Shown here piece by piece: positions 8,159 to 16,704 of a stretch of 64,000 bases of DNA (position 1 is its first letter; the number at the start of each line of letters is the position of its first letter). This DNA is from Nitrospira sp. Its GTDB lineage: Bacteria > Nitrospirota > Nitrospiria > Nitrospirales > Nitrospiraceae. The translations under genes were made by a program, and so were the position numbers. Where the stretch lies: NCBI GenBank assembly GCA_037045225.1, contig JBAOHZ010000009.1, positions 1,798,001 to 1,862,000 on the forward strand. The letters are read 5' to 3'. The notes beneath the pieces are model-generated. The model saw only the letters and a program-made list of their open reading frames with translations. It was not told the DNA's origin and searched no databases.

Positions 8159-10867
8159 CTAGGTGGCTGCGCGATCGCGCCCGTTCGGTTCCGGTTCGAC
8201 TGTCGGCTGATTGTCCTCTACCGGAAGCATGAAACGGAAACTCGAGCCGCCACCGGATCGGGCGTCCACCCAAATGCGCCCGCCATGGGATTCGATAATC
8301 CCTCGACAGATCGTCAATCCAAGTCCGACGCCGCCCTCCCGATCGGGATCGAGCTGATAAAACTTTTCAAAGATCCGCCGTTCTTCGCCGTTTGGAATAC
8401 CAGGCCCTCGATCCGCGACTTCCGTCACGATCATTCCATCCTTCAACAAGGCCGTCACAGCGATGGGTGAGGCCGGAGGAGAATATTTCGCCGCATTCTC
8501 CAGCAAATTTATCAGCACTTGTTCGATCAAGATGCCATCCACGAGCACCAAAGGGAGATTGTCCGGAAATATTGTTGACACCGGACGCGTCGCGATGCGC
8601 GATTTCACTCGGGCCAACGCCGTGCCGACCACCGCCTCCAGCGCATGCCAGTCCTTGCGCAGCTGCATGGCCCCCGCTTCCAGTTTAGTCATATCGAGAA
8701 GACTCTTCAGCAATCGATCCAAGCGACCAGCCTCATCACTGATGGATCGGACCAATTCCTGTTGACTCTCAATCGACATGGGTCGGGACGTATTCAGTAT
8801 TGCGCTGCTCGCTCCGACAATTGTGGCAAGCGGCGTCCGCAAATCATGGGACACTGAGCTCAACACGGCGTTCCGCATGCGCTCCGTTTCAGTTTGCACG
8901 TGGGCTTCTTGTGTTTCTTCCGCCAGACGCGCACGTTCCAACGCCAACGCCATTTGATTCGCAAAGGTCTCGAGAAGATGCAGCTGCTCCGGAGCCAACA
9001 ATTCGGCGGGGCGCGACGCTCGCACCGTCAGAACACCAACCGCCCCATGAGCGCCTAATAATGGCAGATAGAGCGAATCCGACCCGGAAAGGGTATTCGT
9101 GCCATACCCCGCGGATTCCTTATGGTCGAAGACCCATTGAGAGATACCGGCCTCTTTCGGATCGAGCTCAAAATGAAGCGCATCACCCCGATGGAGATGC
9201 ACCCGCCCGTCTCGATCAGGCAGAAACACCGCCACCTGGCAATGGAACACATCGTGGATATGGCGGGACGCGACAGACGCCAGCTTGTCAAGACCACGCT
9301 GAGTGATCAATTCTCTGCTCATGGCGTAGAGCGCGGCGGTTCGTTCTTCGCGAATCAAGGCCGCCTCCGCCTGGTGACTCTTGTGAGACGCGAGCCGGCT
9401 GATCAACAGCGCGACCACCAGCATCACCGCGAACGTCAGCAGATACTGCACATCGGAAACGCCAAATGAATAGTAGGGGGGGATGAAAAAGAAATCGAAC
9501 GCCGCGACGCTCATCAATGAGCCCAGCGCCGAGGGCCCCCGCCCCCATCTGGTGGCGATGGCCACCACCCCGAACAGGTACACCATAATGAGGTTGGCCT
9601 GACCGAAGTCGGAGGACATGATCCAACTCAACGCCGTGCAGGCCACCACCACAGCGGCAGCATAGCCGTAGTTCCGACGCTCACTCGTCCGTTGAAGCAG
9701 TCCCTTCATGAGAGGTGTTCCGGTCCCCGCTTCACCGGTCATGACGTAGACATCAATGTCGCCGCTCCCGCGAACGAGATCGTCCACAACCGATCCGAAG
9801 AGCCATTCCTTCCAGCGTGATCGCAACGGTTTTCCGACGATGATCTTGCTGACATTGCGGCTTCTGGCATAGGCCAGCAGCTGCGCACTCACGTCGTCCC
9901 CGGTCAACGTCACCGATTCTGCGCCCATGCGCTCCGCCAACCGCAGAGTGTCCACGCCTAGGCTCCGCTCGAGATCAGGCAACCGCAGATGCTTAGAGGT
10001 CTGTACATACACGGCGATCCATCTGGCGTGGAGTCCTGTGGCCATCTTCCTGGCCGCACGAACCAACATCGGCCCCCTGGATTTCAGATTCACGCAGACT
10101 AAGATGGTTTCCGCGGCCGGCCAGGTGGCGACGACCGCATGGTCTCGGCGATACACCTCCATTTGCTGATCAACTCGCTCAGCCGTCCGACGCAACGCCA
10201 TCTCGCGTAGCGCGATCAAATTACCCTTCCGAAAGAAATGTTTGGGGGGATGTTGCGCCTGCTCCGGCGGATACACCTTGCCGTCCTTGAGCCGTTGCAG
10301 GAGATCGTCCGGCGGAAGATCCACCAATTCGACGTCGTCCGCCTGTTCGAGAATGGAATCAGGTACGGTTTCGCTCACGCGAATGCCGGTGATTTGAGCC
10401 ACGGCGTCATTGAGGCCTTCGATGTGCTGCACATTGACGGTGGTATAGACGTGAATGCCTGCCTGCAGGAGTTCCCTCACATCCTGCCATCGCTTGGGGT
10501 GCCTGGAGCCAGGGGCATTCGTATGCGCCAGTTCATCCATCAATAAGAGCTGCGGTTGACGAGACAGCGCGGCGTCTAAATCGAAATCACGGATCCTGGA
10601 GACCCCATAGGCCACCTCCCGGAACGGAAGAACCGGCAACCCCTCGACCAGAGCGTCCGTTTCGGTCCTGCCGTACGTCTCGACCCACCCGATCATCACG
10701 TCGATGCCGTCGGCTTGCTGCTCATGCGCCGCTCGCAGCATGGCATACGTTTTCCCGACGCCCACTGTCGCGCCGAAGAAAATCTTCAGCTTGCCGCGAG
10801 TCTGATCGGCTTCTTCGGCCTGTGCGCGCCTCAGCAGCGCATCGGGATCCGGGCGTTGGTTTTCCAC
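8159..10867 (-). CDS. kdpD: KdpD-type osmosensitive potassium sensor histidine kinase
   Basis: At 902 residues this matches full-length KdpD. Domains in order: an N-terminal KdpD domain with a Walker A motif GATVGVGKT (about residues 32-40) and DELAHTN; a universal-stress-like domain (ETILVCVNLKS onward); a DUF4118 block of four membrane helices around residues 400-500; a GAF domain; a HisKA domain with SSVSHDLRTPLAT; and an ATPase domain with NLLENAAKYS, DRGPGIP and GVGLGLTI. The known role is sensing low K+ or osmotic stress and phosphorylating KdpE to induce the KdpFABC pump. No kdpFABC is in the window. The start codon is GTG with CAGGAG upstream. Confidence 0.92.
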   Translation of the reverse strand: MENQRPDPDALLRRAQAEEADQTRGKLKIFFGATVGVGKTYAMLRAAHEQQADGIDVMIGWVETYGRTETDALVEGLPVLPFREVAYGVSRIRDFDLDAALSRQPQLLLMDELAHTNAPGSRHPKRWQDVRELLQAGIHVYTTVNVQHIEGLNDAVAQITGIRVSETVPDSILEQADDVELVDLPPDDLLQRLKDGKVYPPEQAQHPPKHFFRKGNLIALREMALRRTAERVDQQMEVYRRDHAVVATWPAAETILVCVNLKSRGPMLVRAARKMATGLHARWIAVYVQTSKHLRLPDLERSLGVDTLRLAERMGAESVTLTGDDVSAQLLAYARSRNVSKIIVGKPLRSRWKEWLFGSVVDDLVRGSGDIDVYVMTGEAGTGTPLMKGLLQRTSERRNYGYAAAVVVACTALSWIMSSDFGQANLIMVYLFGVVAIATRWGRGPSALGSLMSVAAFDFFFIPPYYSFGVSDVQYLLTFAVMLVVALLISRLASHKSHQAEAALIREERTAALYAMSRELITQRGLDKLASVASRHIHDVFHCQVAVFLPDRDGRVHLHRGDALHFELDPKEAGISQWVFDHKESAGYGTNTLSGSDSLYLPLLGAHGAVGVLTVRASRPAELLAPEQLHLLETFANQMALALERARLAEETQEAHVQTETERMRNAVLSSVSHDLRTPLATIVGASSAILNTSRPMSIESQQELVRSISDEAGRLDRLLKSLLDMTKLEAGAMQLRKDWHALEAVVGTALARVKSRIATRPVSTIFPDNLPLVLVDGILIEQVLINLLENAAKYSPPASPIAVTALLKDGMIVTEVADRGPGIPNGEERRIFEKFYQLDPDREGGVGLGLTICRGIIESHGGRIWVDARSGGGSSFRFMLPVEDNQPTVEPEPNGRDRAAT

Positions 10868-11246
10868 GGCACTCCTGAGAAAAGAACTCTGCTAATAGCA
10901 ACGAAATGATACAAGACTGCCCGAGTGAATTTTAAAAGACAGACCGGGAAGCGTCAACGAAACTCCTAGAACGCATCCACTGCGCGGCTCTTCCCTTACA
11001 CCCCATATTCACGGTACCGCGCAGAAAGTAAAAACGGTGTAAAAAGGACAGGCACACGGATGTTCGAGAAAGATCGTCCCGTACGGCTGTTCACGCATGA
11101 GGGACGGATCGTTTCAGGTGACGGACAGTCGAAGCATATCCACTCGCGAGCGAGGCGCTGAAGAAGACATGTGGACGAAGCTGTGACCGCCTCTTGAGCA
11201 GATCGAAGATTTGTGGGATGAACGGAGGCGTGACTGTCTCTGGGCG
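10868..11246. other. Intergenic region upstream of kdpD
   Basis: About 380 bases with no convincing gene on either strand. It should hold the kdpD promoter (AT-rich stretches near 10900-10940) and the end of the hyf operon. No clear hairpin terminator was recognised. Confidence 0.5.
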
Positions 11247-11768
11247 CTACTGACCTGAATCCGGCCGATCTTTACGTAACGCTCGTAGCACCGCGAGGAT
11301 TTCCGCCGGACGCGGAGGGCAGCCGGGGATACGCACATCGACGGGGATATGCCGATCCACCGGGCCCGTCACCGCATAACTGCCTTTGAACATGCCGCAA
11401 TTCACCGCACAGTCTCCCAACGCGATGACGAGCTTAGGATCGGCCGTCGCCTTGTAGACATCCTTTAAGGCTCGCTCCATATTGACCGTCACCGGACCGG
11501 TCACGACCAGCGCATCGGCATGCCGCGGCGACGCCGCAATATGAACCCCGAACCGCTCCACGTCGTACACGGGATTAGCCAGCGCATTCATTTCCATTTC
11601 ACAGGCATTACACGAGCCCGTATCGACTTCGCGAATCGTCAGCGAACGCCGGAACGGCTTGGCCTTGTCGATGGCTTCCTGGCTCACCGGCTCGGACGGT
11701 TCAGCCCCGGCCGGATGTTGCCCCGTCACGACACCGGTCTGAAGACTTTTTTTGAGGATTCGAAACAT
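11247..11768 (-). CDS. hyfI: Hydrogenase-4/complex I small-subunit-like protein (HyfI/NuoB type)
   Basis: This 173-residue subunit belongs to the HycG/HyfI/NuoB family, which carries the cluster nearest the active site. The four expected cluster ligands are present: Cys53 and Cys56 in GSCNACEM, Cys120 in ALGDC and Cys150 in IPGCPPRP. A [4Fe-4S] cluster is therefore likely still made, although the partner large subunit has no NiFe ligands. It is the last gene of the six-gene operon, 77 bases after hyfG. Peripheral on the cytoplasmic face of the membrane complex. Confidence 0.85.
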   Translation of the reverse strand: MFRILKKSLQTGVVTGQHPAGAEPSEPVSQEAIDKAKPFRRSLTIREVDTGSCNACEMEMNALANPVYDVERFGVHIAASPRHADALVVTGPVTVNMERALKDVYKATADPKLVIALGDCAVNCGMFKGSYAVTGPVDRHIPVDVRIPGCPPRPAEILAVLRALRKDRPDSGQ

Positions 11769-11845
11769 GGCTCCTCCCTGGCCGTCAGCCAGCAGTTCTC
11801 AGCTCAGAGCCGGCTGCTGAGAGCCGATCGCTGAATGCTAGATTT

Positions 11846-13438
11846 TCACAAATCGTTTCCGGCATACGACAAATTGAAACTCTTGTTGATCAACGGAAAG
11901 TCCGGCACGATATTGCCGGGCGCCGCCCATTGGATCGCCGGCCAATTGACAAAAGACGGGTCACGCACTTTGCAGCGATGAATCCGCCCTGCTTCTCCTG
12001 CCATGACGACATAGAGAATCTCGCCGCGCCATCCTTCGACCGCCGACAACGCCCATTCTCCCGGCTGTGGTTGATGCGTCGGCTGAGTCACGAGCCGGCC
12101 CAGTGGGAGGCAACGGCGAGCCTCGCGGATGAGGCGCATCGACTCATGGATCTCATCCAGCCGTACCCGCATCCTGGCACGAACATCGCCATACCGGTAG
12201 AGCGCCACTTTCGGCTGCAGTGCGTCGTACGCGGCGAAGGGCCGGTCACGACGAAGGTCCCGATCCATACCGGAGGCCCGACCGACGACACCGATCACCG
12301 CATGGTCCCAAGCCATATTTTCCGTCAGGATGCCCGTGTTTTCCAGCCGTTCCGTCAATGACGCGTTCGCGAGCACAATCTTTTCAATCGCCGAAAAATC
12401 CTGTTCAAGGGCATTCAGCTCCACCTCGACCTGCGCGAGCTGCAGGCTGGAAAGATCCAGCGTCACTCCGCCGATGCAATTGACGCCACGCAAAAACCGT
12501 GACCCGGTCAGGCGATCATTCAGTTGCATGAGTTGCTCTTTCATCCGGCCACAATGGGCATGGGCAAGGGCATAGGCGGTGTCATTGCAGATGGCGCCCA
12601 CATCGCCGATGTGATTGTGCAACCGCTCCAGCTCCAGAAAGAGCGTCCGTAGATATCGGGCGCGGGACGACACCTCCACGCCCTGCAAGGTCTCGACGGC
12701 CTGACAATAGGCCAGGCTATGACCGACGCTTGTATCGCCGGAGACCCGTTCGGACAAGGGGACCGCTTCGGTCAGCTGCTGCTGCTCGAACAGTTTCTCA
12801 AGACCGCGATGTTTCCAGAAATGACGCACTTCGAGTTGCATGATGGGCTCGCCGGCCACCGAAAACCGGAAATGCCCCGGCTCAATGATGCCTGCATGGA
12901 TGGGCCCGACGGGGACCTCAAACACTCCCTCACCGTGAATTTTTCGGAAAGCATACTCCCCTTGCACCCGCCCCAACACCCGATCCCAGGGGAAATCTTT
13001 TTTCAGCGGGTGGGCCCCTTTCGGCCAATGTTCATGACGCACGAGCCGACGCATATCCGGATGGCCGACCGGAATCAGCCCGAACAGATCTCGGATCTCT
13101 CGCTCGTACCACTTGGCCGCATGGAGATGGGGTGTGATCGACGGAAACTCCCGCTCCTCGTCATGAAGATCCGTCGCCAGCAGCAGCCAATCTTTGCGTT
13201 CCGCCAACGTGAAGAGATAACAGAGCTCGTAGCGCGCCTCGCGAGGACGATGATCGACCGCCCAGAGCAGCGACAACGATCCTCGTAGACTCGGATTCGT
13301 GTGCAGAAAATGAGCGATCGTGGGGAGCCCCTGCTTCTTCACCCGGAGCATCGGGATACCGTGAACGGCGCACACCTCCGTAATGGCCTGCGTAAACGCT
13401 GCCTGCACCTGCTCGACTGCCGGACGTGCGTCGATCAT
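11846..13438 (-). CDS. hyfG: Hydrogenase-4 large-subunit-like protein (HyfG/HycE, NuoC-NuoD fusion) without NiFe ligands
   Basis: The 530-residue protein has an N-terminal NuoC/30-kDa domain (about residues 20-165) fused to a NuoD/49-kDa hydrogenase-like domain. In true group 4 hydrogenases the catalytic domain has RxCGxC near its start and DPCxxC near its end. Here the first site reads ERVSGDTSVGHS (about residues 228-239) and the C-terminus reads VPDFPLINKSFNLSYAGNDL, so all four Cys are missing. It cannot bind NiFe, which puts it with the 'energy-converting hydrogenase-related' (Ehr) complexes rather than formate hydrogenlyase. It ends 77 bases before hyfI and starts 4 bases after hyfF ends. 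Confidence 0.88.
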   Translation of the reverse strand: MIDARPAVEQVQAAFTQAITEVCAVHGIPMLRVKKQGLPTIAHFLHTNPSLRGSLSLLWAVDHRPREARYELCYLFTLAERKDWLLLATDLHDEEREFPSITPHLHAAKWYEREIRDLFGLIPVGHPDMRRLVRHEHWPKGAHPLKKDFPWDRVLGRVQGEYAFRKIHGEGVFEVPVGPIHAGIIEPGHFRFSVAGEPIMQLEVRHFWKHRGLEKLFEQQQLTEAVPLSERVSGDTSVGHSLAYCQAVETLQGVEVSSRARYLRTLFLELERLHNHIGDVGAICNDTAYALAHAHCGRMKEQLMQLNDRLTGSRFLRGVNCIGGVTLDLSSLQLAQVEVELNALEQDFSAIEKIVLANASLTERLENTGILTENMAWDHAVIGVVGRASGMDRDLRRDRPFAAYDALQPKVALYRYGDVRARMRVRLDEIHESMRLIREARRCLPLGRLVTQPTHQPQPGEWALSAVEGWRGEILYVVMAGEAGRIHRCKVRDPSFVNWPAIQWAAPGNIVPDFPLINKSFNLSYAGNDL

Positions 13439-13442
13439 AGGA

Positions 13443-14975
13443 TCACCTCACCACAATCACGTTGACGGCCCGAGTCAGCAATGTCTGAATCGGCTCGGGA
13501 AGGACGAATCCCAGCCCCAACAACGCCACGATCATGATCATCAACGGCACATGGCCGACCGTCCACGATTCTCCCTGCGCGACACCGGCCGGAGGAGTGC
13601 CCCATACCATGGCCCCGATACGAAACATGAAGCCACCGAACAGTACGACGGCGAAAAAGAGAAACAGTGCGACGATGCCGAGACTTCGCATCTCGTCAGA
13701 AATCGTCATCGTGACAAATCGTCCGACATGCATCGTATCGGAGGAAAAATCCTGCGCCGCGACTGCCGACACAACCAAGAGTTCGCTGACAAACGGCGAG
13801 AAGGGAGGCAACCCGACCAGCGCGCAACCGGCCACGAGAATCGCCACGGCGGTAATCGGCTGCGCACGCGCCAGCCCTCGCACCCCGTCGATTTCCAAGG
13901 TGTCGAATCGACGGTGGATATTGCCGGCGACAAAAAATGCCAGCGCTTTGGCCACCGCGTGATTGAGCAAATGAAAGAGGCCCCCGAAGGTCCCGATCAT
14001 CCCGCCCACCCCGAAGCCGATCATGGCCAACCCCATATGTTCGATACTCGAATAGGCAAACAGCCGCTTATAGTTATGCTGGATCAGGATGAACAGGGAC
14101 GCCACAATGAACGACAGTAGCCCGAAGGTGAGCAGCAGATTACCGGTGAACTCCGGGGGAAGCGCCTGGTCCACCAGCGCCTTGCTGCGCAGCACCGTAT
14201 ACACCGCGACCGTCTCCAGCACCCCGGCCAACATCGCCGCAATCGGAGCGGGCGCTTCACTGTAGGCATCGGGCAACCAGGTATGCATGGGAACCAAGCC
14301 CACCTTCGTGCCATAACCGACGAGCATGAAAATGAACGCCAGCTTGAGCACGTTCGGATCCAATTGGTTCGCCACGCCGATCAGCGCGGTCATGTTGAGC
14401 GCGGAGCTGGTATCGCCGAGGACCCGCACAGAAGAGTAATAGGTGAGCACGACTCCGAAAAGCGCGAGGGCGATGCCCACCGAACAGAGAATCAAATATT
14501 TCCAGCCTGCTTCGAGGGACTCGCGTCTACGGAAAAAGGCGATTAAGAAAGTCGTCGCCAGGGTGGTCCCCTCCAACGCCACCCACTGCACGCCGAGGCT
14601 GTTCGCCACCGTCGCTGCGACCATCGCAAACAGAAACATATGGAAGAGGAAATAAAAGTGACCGAGGCGCTTGGGGGCGATGACGCCCAGGGCGACTCGG
14701 TCGTCCATGTAGGACCACATGTACAGCGAACAGGACAAGCCGATCGCAGTGATAATCACGAGAATGAAGTCCGAGAGCGCATCCACGTAGACGAAGGCAC
14801 CCAAGGTCGTGACTGATCCCTCGGCCAGCACCTGCCTCGTCAACGCCGTCTCGGCAACAGCCAGCGCCAGCATCGTCGCAAAATTCACGACGTGCAGCAC
14901 CCGTGCCCGCTGGATCACCAGGCTGAGCAGTCCCGCGAGCACCGGCCCTGTCAGCAGGACGATCACCGACCACAT
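13443..14975 (-). CDS. hyfF: HyfF-like membrane antiporter-type subunit
   Basis: This 510-residue protein is polytopic, with about 14 hydrophobic segments. It belongs to the proton-conducting NuoL/M/N (Mrp antiporter) family and is closest in context to HyfF. The conserved channel region GYGTKVGLVPMHTWLPDAYSEAPAPIAAMLAG carries the Lys and the discontinuous-helix signature, and Glu in WVALEGTT corresponds to the helix-5 Glu. It probably helps couple electron transfer to ion movement across the inner membrane. Four bases separate it from hyfG and 37 from hyfE. Confidence 0.87.
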   Translation of the reverse strand: MWSVIVLLTGPVLAGLLSLVIQRARVLHVVNFATMLALAVAETALTRQVLAEGSVTTLGAFVYVDALSDFILVIITAIGLSCSLYMWSYMDDRVALGVIAPKRLGHFYFLFHMFLFAMVAATVANSLGVQWVALEGTTLATTFLIAFFRRRESLEAGWKYLILCSVGIALALFGVVLTYYSSVRVLGDTSSALNMTALIGVANQLDPNVLKLAFIFMLVGYGTKVGLVPMHTWLPDAYSEAPAPIAAMLAGVLETVAVYTVLRSKALVDQALPPEFTGNLLLTFGLLSFIVASLFILIQHNYKRLFAYSSIEHMGLAMIGFGVGGMIGTFGGLFHLLNHAVAKALAFFVAGNIHRRFDTLEIDGVRGLARAQPITAVAILVAGCALVGLPPFSPFVSELLVVSAVAAQDFSSDTMHVGRFVTMTISDEMRSLGIVALFLFFAVVLFGGFMFRIGAMVWGTPPAGVAQGESWTVGHVPLMIMIVALLGLGFVLPEPIQTLLTRAVNVIVVR

Positions 14976-15012
14976 GCAGCACCTACCCGCGGGACATCCG
15001 TCATCGAGGAAT

Positions 15013-15678
15013 TCATTCCTTCAGCACCGTGAGCGTGCTGGTGTCCACGCTATCGAACGTATCCTGTAGCCGATGCGTGTAAATCCCGACGATCAGCCCG
15101 GCCACCAACACATCAAAGAACACACCCAATTCAACGATCAGCGGCATACCGTACGCGGCGGCCGTTGCGCCTAGGAACACCCCGTTTTCCATGACCAGGA
15201 AGCCGACCATCTGCGTAATCGCTTTCTGCCGGGCAATCATGGTGAAAAATCCGATCAAAATAATGGCCAGCGCAATGGCCAGGGAATCGCGCGTCAGCAG
15301 GTATCCGAGCGGAATGATGGGCTGCGTGATAAAGAAGGCGATGATCACCAACGCGCCGCAGATCAGCAGGCCCGCCGGAATGTTGATGTTCATCCCGAGT
15401 TCCCGGGACACATTTAATCGTTCGATGACCTTCCTGAGAATGCGAGGCAGGACGATCACTTTGATGACGACCGTTAAGGCTGCCGCGAAGTATATGTGCT
15501 TGTGCCCGGTCAGAAATGCGACGAGTGCGGCCGTCGCCGCCAGGAACGCCGACTGCACCGCAAAGAGATCCACGCAGGCGGAGAGTCGACGCTGCGCCAC
15601 AATGGCAAAACAACAGAGCAACAACAGGACCGAGCAGAGGTCGACGAGTTGGGAGCCCAATTGGGTCGAAGCTGGCAC
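15013..15678 (-). CDS. hyfE: HyfE-like membrane subunit
   Basis: A 221-residue membrane protein with about six to seven hydrophobic segments. Length and position between the NuoH-like and HyfF-like genes fit HyfE, whose N-terminal part resembles NuoK. Hydrophobic segments such as LLLLCCFAIVA and LLICGALVIIAFFI are visible, and ELGVFFDVLVAGLIVGIY near the end matches the family pattern. It starts 4 bases after hyfC ends. It probably sits in the membrane arm next to the antiporter-like subunits. Confidence 0.82.
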   Translation of the reverse strand: MPASTQLGSQLVDLCSVLLLLCCFAIVAQRRLSACVDLFAVQSAFLAATAALVAFLTGHKHIYFAAALTVVIKVIVLPRILRKVIERLNVSRELGMNINIPAGLLICGALVIIAFFITQPIIPLGYLLTRDSLAIALAIILIGFFTMIARQKAITQMVGFLVMENGVFLGATAAAYGMPLIVELGVFFDVLVAGLIVGIYTHRLQDTFDSVDTSTLTVLKE

Positions 15679-15682
15679 CGTC

Positions 15683-16639
15683 TTACCTTTTTAATGTGTA
15701 AAAAAACACCAGCGCGAGCAACGATAGGATGAAAGCCGCGCCCAACATTTCCGGCACCCGGAACAACCGTAGCTTCGCGAACATCGATTCGATCACGCCG
15801 ATCACAATGGCCAGGCCAGCCACTTTTCCGAGATACACCAGAAGACCGACGGCGATCGCCGATGGCGCCAGGCTCGTCGCGATGCCCCACGGGGCGAAGA
15901 CATTCACGATCAGGGTCAAGAACACCAGCAACTTGATCCCGGCCGCCCATTCCATCAACGCCAGGTACCGCCCGGAATATTCGAGCAACATGGCCTCGTG
16001 GATCATCGTCAGCTCCAGGTGCGTTGCGGGGTTGTCCACCGGGACACGGCCCGTTTCCGCCAGCGTCACCATGAACAAGGCGGCCAACGCCATCAAATGC
16101 GCGGGCGGAGCCACGGCCATTCCTTCCATCAAGGCCGATTGGTGAACGATGGTGCTCAAATTTGTGGAGCCGGCTGTCAGTGCAATGGAGAGGATGGACA
16201 ACATCATAGCCGGCTCGGCCAACGTCGCCACGATCGCCTCTCGGCTGCTGCCCATTCCGCCGAACGCCGACCCCGCATCGAGTCCGGCCAGAATCAGGAA
16301 GAAGGTCCCCAACGCCAGCAAATACACGAGCGCGATGATGTTCCCCGCAAAGTTCAACGGCGTGTGCGAAACAAACACCGGCATCAGCAGCCCCGCGGCC
16401 ACCGTCGAGGCAAAGACGATGTACGGCGCCGCAGTAAAAATCCACGAGGTCGTCGAAGAGATCACCGGCTGCTTCCGAAAGAGCTTGGCCAGATCCGCAT
16501 AGGGCTGGAAGAGACTCGCCCCACGTCGGCACTGCAGGCGTGCCTTCACCTTTCGGATCAGTCCAACGACCAACGGAGAGAAGGTCAACAACAGCGCCAG
16601 TTGAACGACGACCAAGAAGATGTGAACGATCGACTGCAT
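15683..16639 (-). CDS. hyfC: HyfC/HycD-like membrane anchor subunit (NuoH type)
   Basis: This 318-residue protein with about eight membrane helices belongs to the NuoH/HycD family, which links the peripheral arm to the ion-translocating membrane arm. Family features visible are KARLQCRRGASLFQPYADLAKLF after the first helix, AETGRVPVDNPATHLELTMIHEAMLLEYSG (the acidic loop typical of NuoH-like subunits), and a helix-rich C-terminus. It lies 65 bases after hyfB ends. A 380-residue open frame overlapping it is out of phase and is only a shadow. Confidence 0.88.
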   Translation of the reverse strand: MQSIVHIFLVVVQLALLLTFSPLVVGLIRKVKARLQCRRGASLFQPYADLAKLFRKQPVISSTTSWIFTAAPYIVFASTVAAGLLMPVFVSHTPLNFAGNIIALVYLLALGTFFLILAGLDAGSAFGGMGSSREAIVATLAEPAMMLSILSIALTAGSTNLSTIVHQSALMEGMAVAPPAHLMALAALFMVTLAETGRVPVDNPATHLELTMIHEAMLLEYSGRYLALMEWAAGIKLLVFLTLIVNVFAPWGIATSLAPSAIAVGLLVYLGKVAGLAIVIGVIESMFAKLRLFRVPEMLGAAFILSLLALVFFYTLKR

Positions 16640-16704
16640 GGTCCCCCGCCACTCACGGCTCGAACACCCGGACGCGACCTACGCGCGTGTGCTCTCGCCG
16701 CTCC

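Noticed and set aside
15510..16652. 380-codon minus-strand open frame over hyfE and hyfC
   Set aside because: Out of phase with two clearly recognisable membrane subunits; biased composition typical of a high-G+C shadow frame.
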